64,000 bases of DNA from Phycisphaerales bacterium (GCA_007693765.1 RECZ01000152.1:23927-87926), one strand, 5' to 3'. Numbered from the stretch's first letter, positions 8,976 through 20,354 are shown. The notes: generated by a model not told the origin, from the sequence alone. Numbers and translations are program-made.

Positions 8976-10017
8976 ACGCGCGCGGCGTGGGCCCGTTCCC
9001 GGTCCGCTGGGGCGGGCGGCATCGCGCATCTACGCGGGCGTCGTGGCGCGCCGGAACAGGGCGTTCGATCGCGGCGAGCGGGTGACGGACGTCGGCCTGC
9101 CGGTGATCAGCGTCGGCAACCTGAGCGTGGGCGGCACGGGCAAGACACCCACCGTGGTGCGCCTTGTGCGCGAGTTGCGGGCGGCGGGCGCCAAGCCGGC
9201 CATCGCTATGCGCGGCTACGGCGCGCGGACGCCTGACGAGATGAGCGACGAGCACGCCGAGTATCTCTCGCGTCTGGGGCCCACCCCGATCGTGGCGCAG
9301 CCAGATCGCGTCGAGGGCATACGCTCGCTGCGCGCACGCGACCCGTCGGTGACGTGCGTGGTGCTCGATGACGGCTTCCAGCACCGCTTCGTGCGCCGCG
9401 CTGTGGACCTCGTGCTGTTGGATGCGACGCGCGACGTGTTCAGCGACAGCCTGCTCCCGGCGGGATGGTTGCGCGAGCCCGTCGAGTCGCTCGCGCGGGC
9501 GCACGCCGTGGTGCTGACCCACGCGGAGGGCGCACCCGCGGAACGCGTCGCGTCGATGCGTGCGCACGTTGCGCGGCAGGCCCCCGGCGCGCACGCGGCG
9601 GTCGCGCGCCACGTGTGGGACGGCGTCGAATCGGGCGACGGTGTGGCGCCGGTCGAGAGCCTCCGCGGGCGCCGGCTGTGGGTCGCGTGCGCCGTGGGGA
9701 ACCCGGACGCGTTCGTCGCCATGGCCCGCGCGGCGGGCGTGGATGTCGCCGGGGTGGACGCCCGGCGCGATCACGCCCGCTACGACGAGCGGGGCGTGCG
9801 GGCGATCGCCCGATCGGCGGTCGACGCGGGGGCGGAGGGCGTGCTGACCACGGCCAAGGACTGGGTGAAGATCGAGCCGGCGATGCGCGGCATGGCGCCG
9901 GGTGAGACGCCGCCCTTCCTGCGCCCGGTGCTGGGGGTGGCGTTCGACGAGGGCGGCGAGGGGCTGCTGGGGATGGTTCTCGACGCTGCCGGGGCGCCGG
10001 GCGTGGTACCCTCATAA
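8947..10017 (+). CDS. lpxK: Tetraacyldisaccharide 4'-kinase LpxK
   Basis: 356 residues. LpxK phosphorylates the 4' position of lipid A disaccharide at the inner membrane, a late lipid A step. The Walker A segment SVGNLSVGGTGKTP is the LpxK signature; VVLDDGFQHR holds the Asp/His catalytic region, and TTAKDWVKIE the C-terminal lobe. ATG 8947 overlaps the previous gene by 29 bases; GTG 8965 or an upstream start at 8920 are alternatives. It shows that this organism makes lipid A. hldE follows 4 bp after the stop. Confidence 0.93.
   Translation: MRRAVRVPTERARRGPVPGPLGRAASRIYAGVVARRNRAFDRGERVTDVGLPVISVGNLSVGGTGKTPTVVRLVRELRAAGAKPAIAMRGYGARTPDEMSDEHAEYLSRLGPTPIVAQPDRVEGIRSLRARDPSVTCVVLDDGFQHRFVRRAVDLVLLDATRDVFSDSLLPAGWLREPVESLARAHAVVLTHAEGAPAERVASMRAHVARQAPGAHAAVARHVWDGVESGDGVAPVESLRGRRLWVACAVGNPDAFVAMARAAGVDVAGVDARRDHARYDERGVRAIARSAVDAGAEGVLTTAKDWVKIEPAMRGMAPGETPPFLRPVLGVAFDEGGEGLLGMVLDAAGAPGVVPS
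10007..10012 (+). promoter_or_regulatory. -10-like box before hldE
   Basis: TACCCT ends 9 bases before ATG 10022, within the end of lpxK. There is no Shine-Dalgarno, so it may give a leaderless hldE transcript. Confidence 0.4.
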
Positions 10018-10021
10018 GCGC

Positions 10022-11539
10022 ATGACGACCCTCTTTTCGATGCTCGACGCCTGGCGCCCGGTGCGTGCGCTCGTGGTCGGCGACTACATGCTCGATCAGT
10101 TCGTCTACGGCGACGCCGAGCGTCTCAGTCCCGATGCGCCCGTGCCGGTGCTCTCGGTGCGCAGGACGGAGGACCGTCCCGGGGGCGCCGCCAACGTGTG
10201 CCTCGATCTGGTCGCGATGCGCGCCGAGGTGCGGGCGGTGGGGGTGGTGGGGCGAGACGAAGAGGGCAAGCGGTTGCGGTCGGCGCTGGAAGAGGCCGGC
10301 GTCGGCTGCGCGGGCCTGATCGCCGACCCCGCCCGACCGACCACGCTCAAGCGCAGCCTCGTGGGCCTGGCGCAGCACCGGCACCCGCAGAAGATGTTCC
10401 GCATGGACGTCGAGTCGCGGGCGGCGCTGGATGCGGAACGCCGCGCCGACGTCCTGCGCGCGTGCGAAGACGCCCTCGCGTGGGCCGAGGTGGTGCTGAT
10501 CGAGGACTACAACAAGGGCGTGTGCGCCACGGATTTCTGCGCAGCGCTGATCGCGATGTGCAACGCCCGGGGGACGCCGGTGCTGGTGGACCCGGCCTCG
10601 CTCGAGGAATACTCCCGGTACGCGGGCGCGACGTGCGTGACGCCCAACCGGACGGAGGCGGAACTCGCCGCGGGCGTGCGCGCAGAGACGCGCGAAGACA
10701 CCCCGGACAGCGCCGAGGGCGTGGCCCGCACCTGGGCGGCGCTGGGCACGCGACTTCTCGAAAAGCACGATCTGCAAACCGTGGTGCTGACGCTCGACCG
10801 GCACGGCGCCCTGCTGCTCGAACGCGGCAAGGAGCCCGTCCACCTGCCCACCGTGGCGCGGCAGGTGTACGACGTCACCGGCGCGGGCGACATGGTGCTG
10901 GCGGCGCTCGGCGCGGCCATCGGCAACGGGGCCTCATGGGAGGACGCCGTCCGCTTCGCCAACGCCGCGGCCGGGCTGGAGGTCGAGGTGTTCGGCGTGC
11001 AGCCGATCCCCTTCGAGCGCATCCACCACGCCCTGCTGCGCGACCACGGGCGGCTCGCGGGCAAGACGCGCACGCTGGAGGAGGCGCTGATCGAGGTCTC
11101 CGCGCACCGGCGCGAGGGGCGCAGCGTGGTCTTCACCAACGGGTGCTTCGACCTGCTGCACGCGGGGCACGTGGCGCTGCTGCGCCACGCCGCGAAGCAG
11201 GGGGATGTGCTGATCGTGGGCGTGAACGACGACGGCTCCACGCGGCGGCTCAAGGGCGAGGGGCGCCCGGTCCACGCCGAGCGCGATCGGGCCGAGATTC
11301 TCGGCGAACTCGAATCGGTGGACATGGTCGTGCTCTTCGCGGAGGACACGCCCCTGCGCCTGATCGAGGCGATCAAGCCCGATGTGCTGGTCAAGGGCGG
11401 GGACTACACCCCGGAGCAGGTCGTCGGGCACGAGGCGGTGCTGGCGCACGGCGGACGCATCGAGATCGCGCCGCTGCTCGACGGGCGCAGCACGACGAGC
11501 GCGGTGCGCAAAATCCGGGCCGCGACGGGCGCATCGTGA
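10022..11539 (+). CDS. hldE: Bifunctional heptose-7-phosphate kinase / heptose-1-phosphate adenylyltransferase
   Basis: 505 residues with two fused domains. Residues 1 to about 335 are a PfkB/ribokinase-type sugar kinase: GDYMLDQFVYGDAERLSPDAP, PGGAANVC, and the catalytic VTGAGDM near 290. Residues about 355-500 are a nucleotidyltransferase: FTNGCFDLLHAGHVALL with the HxGH site, and KGGDYTPEQVVG. Together they make ADP-glycero-manno-heptose precursors for LPS core. Both active sites look complete. It is directly downstream of lpxK and about 2.1 kb after a GT9 heptosyltransferase, so the three genes form a coherent LPS group. Confidence 0.96.
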   Translation: MTTLFSMLDAWRPVRALVVGDYMLDQFVYGDAERLSPDAPVPVLSVRRTEDRPGGAANVCLDLVAMRAEVRAVGVVGRDEEGKRLRSALEEAGVGCAGLIADPARPTTLKRSLVGLAQHRHPQKMFRMDVESRAALDAERRADVLRACEDALAWAEVVLIEDYNKGVCATDFCAALIAMCNARGTPVLVDPASLEEYSRYAGATCVTPNRTEAELAAGVRAETREDTPDSAEGVARTWAALGTRLLEKHDLQTVVLTLDRHGALLLERGKEPVHLPTVARQVYDVTGAGDMVLAALGAAIGNGASWEDAVRFANAAAGLEVEVFGVQPIPFERIHHALLRDHGRLAGKTRTLEEALIEVSAHRREGRSVVFTNGCFDLLHAGHVALLRHAAKQGDVLIVGVNDDGSTRRLKGEGRPVHAERDRAEILGELESVDMVVLFAEDTPLRLIEAIKPDVLVKGGDYTPEQVVGHEAVLAHGGRIEIAPLLDGRSTTSAVRKIRAATGAS

Positions 11540-11549
11540 GGGCGCGCCG

Positions 11550-12500
11550 ATGACCCCCGGCGACGGAACGCCCATCGATCTGAACGCGCTCTCGCTGGAG
11601 GGCCTCTACGCCGAGCTCGCGCGGTCGGGCGCTGTGCGCACGCTCTTTGACCTGGCCCGCGAGGAGGACATGGGCGACGCGGCCGCGCCGATGGATGTGA
11701 CGTCGGCCTCGATCGTGCCTGAGCACGCGTCGGCGGTCGCGACGGTGCGGGCGCGGCGGGCGGGCGTCGCGGCGGGGTTGCGTTCGATCCCCGAACTGCT
11801 CGCGGTGTACGGGGGAGCGTGCTCGTTCTTGGCCGCGATCGAGGACGGTGCATCGTTCGAGCGTGGCGCGGCGATCGGCGTCCTGCGCGGGCCGTTGCGC
11901 GACGTGCTGGCGGTGGAACGCCCGCTGCTCAACACGCTTGGGCGCTGCTGCGGCGTGGCGACGTTCGCGCACGATCACACACGGTCGGTCGAGGGGACGA
12001 GCGCGGTGATCTGCGAGACGCGCAAGACCATCCCCGGATGGCGTGTGCTGGATAAGTACTCCTGTCGCTGCGGCGGGGCCACGCTGCACCGCCTGGGGCT
12101 CTTCGATGCAGCGCTCTACAAGGACAACCATCTCGCGCACATCCCGGACGAGGAATGGACCGACGCGCTGACGGACGCGATCCGGCGGGCGCGGGCCGGC
12201 TCTGCGCTGCGCTTTGTCGAGGTCGAGGCTGACACGCTGGCGCAACTCGAGCGCGTGCTGACGGTCGAGGCCGGACTGGTGGACATCGTGCTGCTGGACA
12301 ACATGACGACCGATGAACTGGCGGCGGCGGTGGCGATGCGGAACAAGAGCGCCTCGCGCCCGTTGTTCGAGGCCTCCGGCGGCGTGCGGATGGACCGCCT
12401 GCGGGAGATCGCGTCCACGGGTGTCGAGCGGATCAGCGTGGGGGCGCTGACGCACGGGGCGCCCTCGCTCGACCTGGGGCTGGACATCGATCGCGGGTAG
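11550..12500 (+). CDS. nadC: Nicotinate-nucleotide pyrophosphorylase (carboxylating)
   Basis: 316 residues. NadC converts quinolinate and PRPP to nicotinate mononucleotide in de novo NAD synthesis, in the cytoplasm. Signature segments are CETRKTIPGWRVLDKYSCRC and GLFDAALYKDNHL (phosphate and quinolinate binding), then VEVEADTL and FEASGGV of the barrel. ATG 11550 lies 10 bp after hldE. Neither nadA nor nadB is nearby, so it seems to sit in this cluster by operon chance. Confidence 0.94.
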   Translation: MTPGDGTPIDLNALSLEGLYAELARSGAVRTLFDLAREEDMGDAAAPMDVTSASIVPEHASAVATVRARRAGVAAGLRSIPELLAVYGGACSFLAAIEDGASFERGAAIGVLRGPLRDVLAVERPLLNTLGRCCGVATFAHDHTRSVEGTSAVICETRKTIPGWRVLDKYSCRCGGATLHRLGLFDAALYKDNHLAHIPDEEWTDALTDAIRRARAGSALRFVEVEADTLAQLERVLTVEAGLVDIVLLDNMTTDELAAAVAMRNKSASRPLFEASGGVRMDRLREIASTGVERISVGALTHGAPSLDLGLDIDRG

Positions 12501-12643
12501 CACGGACTCGGCGTTGCCCGGCGGTAGTGGGGGCGTCGGTTCGGCCGCGCTACAGTTCAGGTGAGCGCTGCCGCGATCCCCGGCGGCGCGTGGCGCGAGG
12601 CCACGTCGTGCGGGCGACGAAGTGGGATTAGGAGGGCGTAGTC

Positions 12644-12820
12644 ATGCTCCAATGGGCGCTCATTTTCTTTATCGTCGCGATCATCGCCGCCGTGCTGGGC
12701 TTCTCCGGCATCGCCGGCGCCGCGACGGACATCGCGAAGATCCTGTTCTTTGTCTTCCTCGTGATATTTGTGCTGAGCCTGATCTTCGGGCTCGCCCGCG
12801 GGGGCGGACGGCGGCACTGA
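12644..12820 (+). CDS. DUF1328/UPF0391 small membrane protein
   Basis: 58 residues, almost entirely two hydrophobic helices. It starts [20 protein letters not shown], then [18 protein letters not shown], the typical UPF0391 (YtjA) pattern and length. A strong Shine-Dalgarno (aggagg) precedes the ATG, and a TACAGT box about 90 bases upstream (12551-12556) could be its -10. Function is unknown; homologues are often stress-induced. Confidence 0.88.
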   Translation: MLQWALIFFIVAIIAAVLGFSGIAGAATDIAKILFFVFLVIFVLSLIFGLARGGGRRH

Positions 12821-12847
12821 GTCCCGGAACCGATCGACGGTCCGCGG

Positions 12848-12853
12848 TACGAT
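12848..12853 (+). promoter_or_regulatory. -10 box, apparently leaderless, for the M28 peptidase
   Basis: TACGAT ends 6 bases before ATG 12860 with no Shine-Dalgarno between. Confidence 0.5.
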
Positions 12854-12859
12854 CACCGT

Positions 12860-13885
12860 ATGCCTTCGATCCAACTCATCGCGGGTTTCGCGGCGCTGCT
12901 GGCGCCGGCGAACGTCAATCCCGAGGCGGAGGTCAGTCGCGACCTCATCGAGGCGCACATCCGCGCCCTGCCGGAACTGCGCGCCGTGTACGTCGAGCCC
13001 GAGCGGCAGCAGGGGCTTGCGGACGCGGAGCGCATCGTCGCTGAACGACTGCGCGCGATGGGCTACGAGCCTCGGCTGGAGCAATTGGATTGGACGACGG
13101 GCGGGAAGGTGCCCGTGCGGCGCGACGGAGAGTGGGTGGTCGTCGACGACCCCGAGCCGCGCCGGTGGCACAACGTGATCGTCGAGATCCCCGGGCGCGA
13201 GGCGCCCGAGGAGGTCATCATCGTCGGGGCGCACTTCGACGCGGTCCCGATGTCGCCGGGGGCGGACGACAACGCGTCGGGTGTGGCGGGGGCGATGGAG
13301 GTGGCGCGCATCCTGCGCGAGCGCCCCATGCGCCGCACGGTGCGCATCGTGTTCTTCAACCTCGAGGAGATCGGGCTCATCGGCGCCCGTCAGCACGCCG
13401 CGGCGATGAAGGCGCGCATCGAGGCGGGCGAGGAATCGCTGGTGGGCATGATCAGCCTCGAGATGATCGGCTACTTCTGCGACGAGCCGGGGTGCCAGAC
13501 GTCGCCGATCCCGCCGATCCCGGGCGTGTTCGAACCCCCGGACACGGGCGAGGACATCGTGCTCGTCGCGACGATCCCCAGCCGTCCCTTCGCCCACGCG
13601 CTCCACGACGGCATGATCGAGGCGGAGCCCACGATGCCCATCGTGTTGGTCGACTTCCTGCCGGGCGTGGGGGCGATGGCGCCGGACACACGCCGCAGCG
13701 ACCACGCCCCGTTCTGGGACATCGGCGAGCAGGCGGTGATGATCACCGACAGCTCCGAGTTCCGGAACCCGCACTACCACAAACCCTCGGACACCATCGA
13801 GACGCTCGACCTCGAGCGCATGACGCTGGTGGTGCGCCAGGTCGTGGGCGGCGTGTGGCGCGTGGCGGGGCCGATCGAGGAGTGA
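12860..13885 (+). CDS. M28-family zinc peptidase
   Basis: 341 residues. The co-catalytic di-zinc site of M28 aminopeptidases is complete: GAHFDAVPMSPGADDNASG (His, Asp), FFNLEEIGLIGA (paired Glu), SLEMIGYF, and a final His in YHKPSDTIETLD. RRSDHAPFWDIG is also typical. The N-terminal 15 residues are hydrophobic and could act as a weak export signal. Substrate is probably small peptides; specificity cannot be read. It is transcribed alone, between the DUF1328 gene and the PIN/TRAM gene. Confidence 0.9.
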   Translation: MPSIQLIAGFAALLAPANVNPEAEVSRDLIEAHIRALPELRAVYVEPERQQGLADAERIVAERLRAMGYEPRLEQLDWTTGGKVPVRRDGEWVVVDDPEPRRWHNVIVEIPGREAPEEVIIVGAHFDAVPMSPGADDNASGVAGAMEVARILRERPMRRTVRIVFFNLEEIGLIGARQHAAAMKARIEAGEESLVGMISLEMIGYFCDEPGCQTSPIPPIPGVFEPPDTGEDIVLVATIPSRPFAHALHDGMIEAEPTMPIVLVDFLPGVGAMAPDTRRSDHAPFWDIGEQAVMITDSSEFRNPHYHKPSDTIETLDLERMTLVVRQVVGGVWRVAGPIEE

Positions 13886-13957
13886 GCCGGGGGCCCCCGC
13901 CCGCCGGGCCGTCGCGCTGCGCCCGGGCCCGACAGGGCGATGCGTGGCGCCGATTCC

Positions 13958-13963
13958 TACACT
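13958..13963 (+). promoter_or_regulatory. -10 box, apparently leaderless, for the PIN/TRAM gene
   Basis: TACACT ends 9 bases before ATG 13973. It lies downstream of the alternative ATG at 13940 and therefore favours the 13973 start. Confidence 0.5.
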
Positions 13964-13972
13964 GTGGGCAGT

Positions 13973-15379
13973 ATGCAGCAGCGAAGCACGAGCATCGATC
14001 CGCGTGAGGGCGGCGTGGTCCGCAATGTCCGCGGCCCGATCCTGATCCTGCGCGTGATCTTCTACGTGGTGGTGATCTCCATCACGGTCGTGAGCTTCCT
14101 GCGCGTGGAGCCGGGCTCGCCGGCGTGGGAACTCTCCGTCGCGACCGGCGGGTGGTGGGCGGTCGCGCTGGCGCTGGCGCTGGCGACCGGCGTGCTGGCG
14201 ATCGACCTGCTCACGCCGCGGAAGAAGGTCTCGACCCTCTCGGGCGTGTTCCTCGGGCTGCTCGCGGGCGTGCTGGCGGCGATCGCGGTGTCGTTCCTGC
14301 TCGATCTGCTGGCCCAGGGCTACGCGCTGGAGGGACAGCCGATCATCACCACGCTCAAGATCCTCTTCGGGGTGTGCTTCTGCTACCTCGGCGTGAGCGT
14401 GGTGCTGCAGACGCAGGACGATTTCCGGTTGGTGATCCCCTACGTCGAGTTCGCCAAGCAGATCCGCGGCCAGCGCCCGATGATGCTCGACACCTCGGCG
14501 CTCGTGGACGGGCGCATCCTCGACCTCAGCCTGACGGGGATGGTGCAGGCGCCCATCATCGTGCCGCGGTTCGTGATCGACGAGCTGCACGCGCTGGCGG
14601 ATTCCTCCGACAAACTCAAGCGCTCCCGGGGCCGGCGCGGCCTCGACATGCTCTCGCGCCTGCAGCGGGAGTCGCCGCTGGACATCACCATCGAGGAGCG
14701 GCCCGCCGCGGGCGCGGGCGTCGATCAGATGCTCGTCGAACTCGCGCGAGAGCAGCAGGCGATCATCCTCACGACGGACACCGGGCTCGAGCGCGTGGCG
14801 GGCGTGCAGAGCGTGCCCGTGGTGAACATGCACAACGTCGCCGGCTCCATGCGTTCCGTGATCGTGACCGGCGAGACGCTGCGCATCCACATCGTCAAGG
14901 CCGGCGAGCAGGCGGGGCAGGGGGTCGGATACCTCGATGACGGCGGCATGGTCGTCGTGGAGAACGGCGGGGGGCTGATCGGGCGCACGGTGGCGGTGGT
15001 CGTCACAGGCGCGCTGCAGACCAGCGCGGGCCGGCTCACCTTCGCGAGGGCGCCGGACGCCGAAAACGAAGGAGGCGGAGAGGAGCCGCGCGACGACGAG
15101 CCGGCGCCGCGTTCGCCCCGCGACGATGCGCAGCCGGGCGACGCCCGCGTAGGCGACGACGTCGCGAACGCGCACCCCGGGCAATCTGCCGACGCGGCCC
15201 CGCGGGCGCCCGCTGCGCCGAACGCGCCGTCGGCGCCGGCGGGGGACTCGGGGAAAATCCCGAGGGTGGGGGAGGAGACACCGGGCGCTCCGACACTTCC
15301 GGGGGCGGGGGCGCTTCCGGGGGCGGGGGGGTCGCGATCGGGGCGGCGGTCCACGGCGAGGAACCCACGTCGCGGGTGA
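13973..15379 (+). CDS. Membrane-anchored PIN/TRAM-domain protein (YacL-like)
   Basis: 468 residues. Four hydrophobic segments cover roughly the first 145 residues. A PIN nuclease domain starts at about 165: MLDTSALVDGRILDL with the first acidic residues, FVIDELHALAD, and TTDTGLERVAGV with the last Asp. A TRAM RNA-binding domain follows (GETLRIHIVKAGEQAGQGVG to GRTVAVVVTGALQTSAGR). The final 110 or so residues are a Pro/Ala/Asp-rich tail without structure, longer than in most YacL proteins. The layout suggests membrane-tethered RNA cleavage, but the family's true role is not settled. Confidence 0.9.
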   Translation: MQQRSTSIDPREGGVVRNVRGPILILRVIFYVVVISITVVSFLRVEPGSPAWELSVATGGWWAVALALALATGVLAIDLLTPRKKVSTLSGVFLGLLAGVLAAIAVSFLLDLLAQGYALEGQPIITTLKILFGVCFCYLGVSVVLQTQDDFRLVIPYVEFAKQIRGQRPMMLDTSALVDGRILDLSLTGMVQAPIIVPRFVIDELHALADSSDKLKRSRGRRGLDMLSRLQRESPLDITIEERPAAGAGVDQMLVELAREQQAIILTTDTGLERVAGVQSVPVVNMHNVAGSMRSVIVTGETLRIHIVKAGEQAGQGVGYLDDGGMVVVENGGGLIGRTVAVVVTGALQTSAGRLTFARAPDAENEGGGEEPRDDEPAPRSPRDDAQPGDARVGDDVANAHPGQSADAAPRAPAAPNAPSAPAGDSGKIPRVGEETPGAPTLPGAGALPGAGGSRSGRRSTARNPRRG

Positions 15380-15386
15380 GGGCGTG

Positions 15387-15392
15387 TATCCT
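15387..15392 (+). promoter_or_regulatory. -10 box, apparently leaderless, for the TPR protein gene
   Basis: TATCCT ends 6 bases before ATG 15399; no Shine-Dalgarno. Confidence 0.5.
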
Positions 15393-15398
15393 GCCCGC

Positions 15399-16466
15399 AT
15401 GGTGCAAGGATTGCCATTGTTCAAGCTCGCGCGGTGTCTGGCGGCGGTGCTGATCGTCGCGGCGTTCACCGCCCCGGCGGCGTCGCAGTCGCAGACCTTC
15501 GGCATGTCGGACGACGAATGGGTGCTGGAGCGCGAGCCCGAGCCCGGCAGCGACGACGCCGTGATGGCCGATGCCCGCCGCGCCCTCGCCAACGACAACC
15601 CGGGCTTGGCTCGGCGCATCCTCAACGACTGGATCCGCGAGAACGATCGCTCCGGGAAGGAGCAGTTGCCCCTCGCCCTGCGGCTCCGCGGCGACGCCCG
15701 CGTGGCGCTCAACGACGAGTACAACGCGCTGTACGACTACGAGGCGGTCATCCGCCGGTTCCCTCAGAGCGAAGAGTTCGTCATCGCCATCGAGCGTGAG
15801 CTCGAGATCGCCATCCGGTACGCGTTCGGCCTGCGTCGCAAGTTCCTCGGGCTCCGCATCGATGACGCGAGCGATCTGGCCGTCGAGATCCTCATCCGTG
15901 TGCAGGAGCGGCTGCCCGGCAGCGTGCTGGCGGAGCGTGCGGCGATCGAGCTCGCAGACTTCTATTACCGCAGGCGGGAGATGAAAGAGGCGGCGGAGGC
16001 GTACGAGCTCTACCTGCTCAACTTCCCCAACGGCCCCAACCGGATGCGCGCCAAGGAGCGGCGCATCTACGCCTCGATCGCCCGCTTCCGCGGTCCCGAG
16101 CACGACGCCTCGGGGCTGGTCGACGCGTCGCTGCAGATCGAGTCTTTCGCGGCGGAGTTCCCCGCCGAGGCGGAGCGGCAGGGGCTCAACAGCGCGCTGA
16201 TGTCGCGTCTGGAGGAATCCGCCGCAGCCCACATGCTCGACAGCGCCCAGTGGTACCTCAGGACGCGTGACGATCCCAGCGCGAGGCTCACCCTGCGCCG
16301 GCTCGTGCGTCGCCACCCGCAGACAGTGGCGGCGAGCCGGGGGATGGACATCCTCGAGGCTCGCGGCTGGCTGGAGGACGGCGCCCCCGGAATAACCACT
16401 CCCGATGATGGCCCCGGAGAGGCCGATGCGACGGGCGCGGAGCGCGACGCGGGGGGCGGTTCCTGA
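15399..16466 (+). CDS. Secreted TPR protein, BamD-like
   Basis: 355 residues with a signal peptide (LAACL-type core LAAVLIVAAFTAPAASQ, residues about 9-28). The rest is helical: TPR-like repeats such as LALRLRGDARVALNDEYNAL, ELADFYYRRREMKEAAEAYE and DDPSARLTLRRLVRRHPQ. This arrangement resembles BamD/YfiO and YbgF-type envelope proteins, but there is no lipobox Cys, so a true BamD lipoprotein is doubtful. GTG 15384 is a poorer start. The stop overlaps the ATG of the LptE-like gene by one base, so the two are likely made together and may both serve outer-membrane assembly. Confidence 0.75.
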   Translation: MVQGLPLFKLARCLAAVLIVAAFTAPAASQSQTFGMSDDEWVLEREPEPGSDDAVMADARRALANDNPGLARRILNDWIRENDRSGKEQLPLALRLRGDARVALNDEYNALYDYEAVIRRFPQSEEFVIAIERELEIAIRYAFGLRRKFLGLRIDDASDLAVEILIRVQERLPGSVLAERAAIELADFYYRRREMKEAAEAYELYLLNFPNGPNRMRAKERRIYASIARFRGPEHDASGLVDASLQIESFAAEFPAEAERQGLNSALMSRLEESAAAHMLDSAQWYLRTRDDPSARLTLRRLVRRHPQTVAASRGMDILEARGWLEDGAPGITTPDDGPGEADATGAERDAGGGS

Positions 16467-16999
16467 TGCCGGCTACAGGCGTTCGCTGGGCGTCGGCGCT
16501 GTTCGCAGCGGCCGTCGCGTGGGCACTGATCGGGTGCGCATCCGACCCGCGAGCGGGGTACAGCACCGCCAGCGCGTACGACGAGGAGATCCGCTCGATC
16601 AGCGTCCGGGTCTTCGAGAACTCCACGTACGAGCACGGGCTCGAGGTCTACCTGACCGACGCGATCGTGAAGGAGATCCACCGGACCACGCCCTGGCGTG
16701 TGGTTTCCGAGGAGCTCGCCGAGACCGTCCTGAGTGGGGCGGTCACCGATGTGCGGCTCCGGCGCGTGAGCCGCGATCGCCGCAGCGGGCTGGTGCAGGA
16801 GATGGCGTACGAGGTCGTCACCGACTACGACTGGCGTGACCGGCGCACCGGGCGCGTGCTCGCGGCCCGTCGGAATTTCCGCGCCGCGGACGCATTTGTG
16901 CCCGCGTTGGGTGTGAATGAGCGGATAGACATCGGTGCGCAAGGCGCTGTGGAGGCCCTGGCGCGCGACATCGTTGCCTCGCTCCGGACCCAGTGGTGA
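16466..16999 (+). CDS. LptE-like outer-membrane lipoprotein
   Basis: 177 residues. A lipoprotein signal ends in the lipobox LIGC (Cys near 24). The mature part, with SISVRVFENSTYEHGLEVYL, an amphipathic pattern and then GAVTDVRLRRVSRDRRSGLV, matches the LptE/RlpB (lipoprotein of the LPS translocon) pattern, where LptE plugs LptD. It is coupled by a one-base overlap to the TPR gene. lptD is not in the window. A generic lipoprotein of the same fold remains possible. Confidence 0.75.
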   Translation: MPATGVRWASALFAAAVAWALIGCASDPRAGYSTASAYDEEIRSISVRVFENSTYEHGLEVYLTDAIVKEIHRTTPWRVVSEELAETVLSGAVTDVRLRRVSRDRRSGLVQEMAYEVVTDYDWRDRRTGRVLAARRNFRAADAFVPALGVNERIDIGAQGAVEALARDIVASLRTQW

Positions 17000-17231
17000 G
17001 CCCGTCCCTCCGGGATCGAGCCTCCGAGACGACCTACCATCCAGCGACGACGCCCGCACAGTGATCCCCCGTTTCACGAATACGCACGATCGGCCGCGGC
17101 AATCCGTCGGCGACTCGGCGGCGAACACCCCCTACGCACAGCCCATCAAAGGGGTGCACGCGGTGATCCGTCGAGGAACCCCGAACCCGCTCGCGCTTCA
17201 GACCGAATACCACGGTTGAGGACAACGCACG

Positions 17232-19286
<2,055 letters not shown>

Positions 19287-19352
19287 GCCGTCGCATGTGC
19301 GATCGCTGATCCTGTGCGCGGCCGTGTGTCTACGACCCGTGTGGGTTTGGCC

Positions 19353-19994
19353 TCAGCAGCCCTGACCGAAGAGCGAGAGCACAAGGCTGAGGTCGCCGAA
19401 GTCGACCACGCCGTTGCCGGTGACATCGCCGGGCAGGTTGGCGCCGGATTGCCCGAAGTTCGCGAGCACGAGGCTGAGGTCGCCGAAGTCGACCACGCCG
19501 TCGCCATTCGCGTCGCCGATGAGCGCCTTGACGAAGTGGGTGCTGTTGTCGAGGTTGATCCAGCCGACGTTCTCCCCCCACGCGTAGCCGCGGAAGCGGC
19601 GGGCGCTGAAGTCGAAACGGGCGCCCTGCGAGCCCACGCTCGCGGTAGTCCCGAAGTTCACCCAGCCGATGTTTTCGCCCCACGCGAAGCCGCTGAGTTC
19701 ACCCGTGGAGGGGTCGACGTTCACGCCGAAGTTCGTGCCGTTGGTGTTGGCGTAGGGGCCGGAGCCGGAACCGACGTTGATCCAGCCGACGTTCTCACCC
19801 CAGACCCAGCCGCGAAGGTGGTTGTTGAAGACGCGGACGCCTTGGGCGCCGGCGTTGGCGTCCCGGAAGTTAAGCCAGCCGATGTTCTCCGCCCATGCGA
19901 ATTTGCCGTCGGGGCAGACGTTCGTGCTCTGTGCCGCGGCGTGGCCACTAGCCAGTGCGAGCACGGCTGTGGCGGCGATGAGGCTTGTGCGCAT
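19353..19994 (-). CDS. Secreted WGENxGW-repeat protein with dockerin-like C-terminus
   Basis: 213 residues. Signal peptide MRTSLIAATAVLALASGHAA, then four copies of a roughly 30-40-residue unit centred on WGENxGW(I/V)N: FAWAENIGWLNF, WVWGENVGWINV, FAWGENIGWVNF, YAWGENVGWINL. The C-terminus has two dockerin type-I-like Ca-binding repeats (GDANGDGVVDFGDLSLVL and GDVTGNGVVDFGDLSLVL), ending FGQGC. GAGGAG lies upstream of ATG 19994, which is preferred over 20021. The function of the repeats is unknown; such proteins are likely at the cell surface. It converges with ftsH and diverges from the gene at 20355. Confidence 0.85.
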   Translation of the reverse strand: MRTSLIAATAVLALASGHAAAQSTNVCPDGKFAWAENIGWLNFRDANAGAQGVRVFNNHLRGWVWGENVGWINVGSGSGPYANTNGTNFGVNVDPSTGELSGFAWGENIGWVNFGTTASVGSQGARFDFSARRFRGYAWGENVGWINLDNSTHFVKALIGDANGDGVVDFGDLSLVLANFGQSGANLPGDVTGNGVVDFGDLSLVLSLFGQGC

Positions 19995-20354
19995 GGGTGT
20001 TTTCTCCTCGTCCGGACTCACGTATCTGCTGGGGCAAAGACCCCACTGGCTCGCAGTCTAACGAATTCTGGGGGGGTCTCCAAGCGCCGAATCGTTGTTT
20101 TTCGAAGGTTTTCGCGGCTGCCAAGGCCCGTCGAGGCCGTGGCATGGCCCGATTGATGCAGCCAGACCGCTCCGGGGTGCGAACATGCCCACGGTCGCGG
20201 CCCGTCGATTGCTTGCGGCGTAGAGACGCACGAGACGTCCGAAAACGGCGATGCGTCGCCGGACCCTCGCCGCCCCCGAGACTCGCCGATACGCTCCACA
20301 ACACCGCCTCGCCACCCATCCGCCGCAGCCGCGGCGTCGCCCGGAGAGAGATCC
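19995..20354. other. 360-bp divergent intergenic region
   Basis: Separates two divergent secreted-protein genes. On the minus strand a TAGACT box lies about 85 bases before ATG 19994, followed by a small GGGG-TCTTT-CCCC hairpin. On the plus strand only a purine-rich Shine-Dalgarno just before 20355 is seen. No gene or RNA is recognised. Confidence 0.6.

Noticed and set aside
12557..15724. 1055-codon minus-strand frame antisense to the M28 and PIN/TRAM genes
   Set aside because: Antisense shadow: both genes opposite have intact catalytic motifs, and the frame has His/Arg-rich composition.
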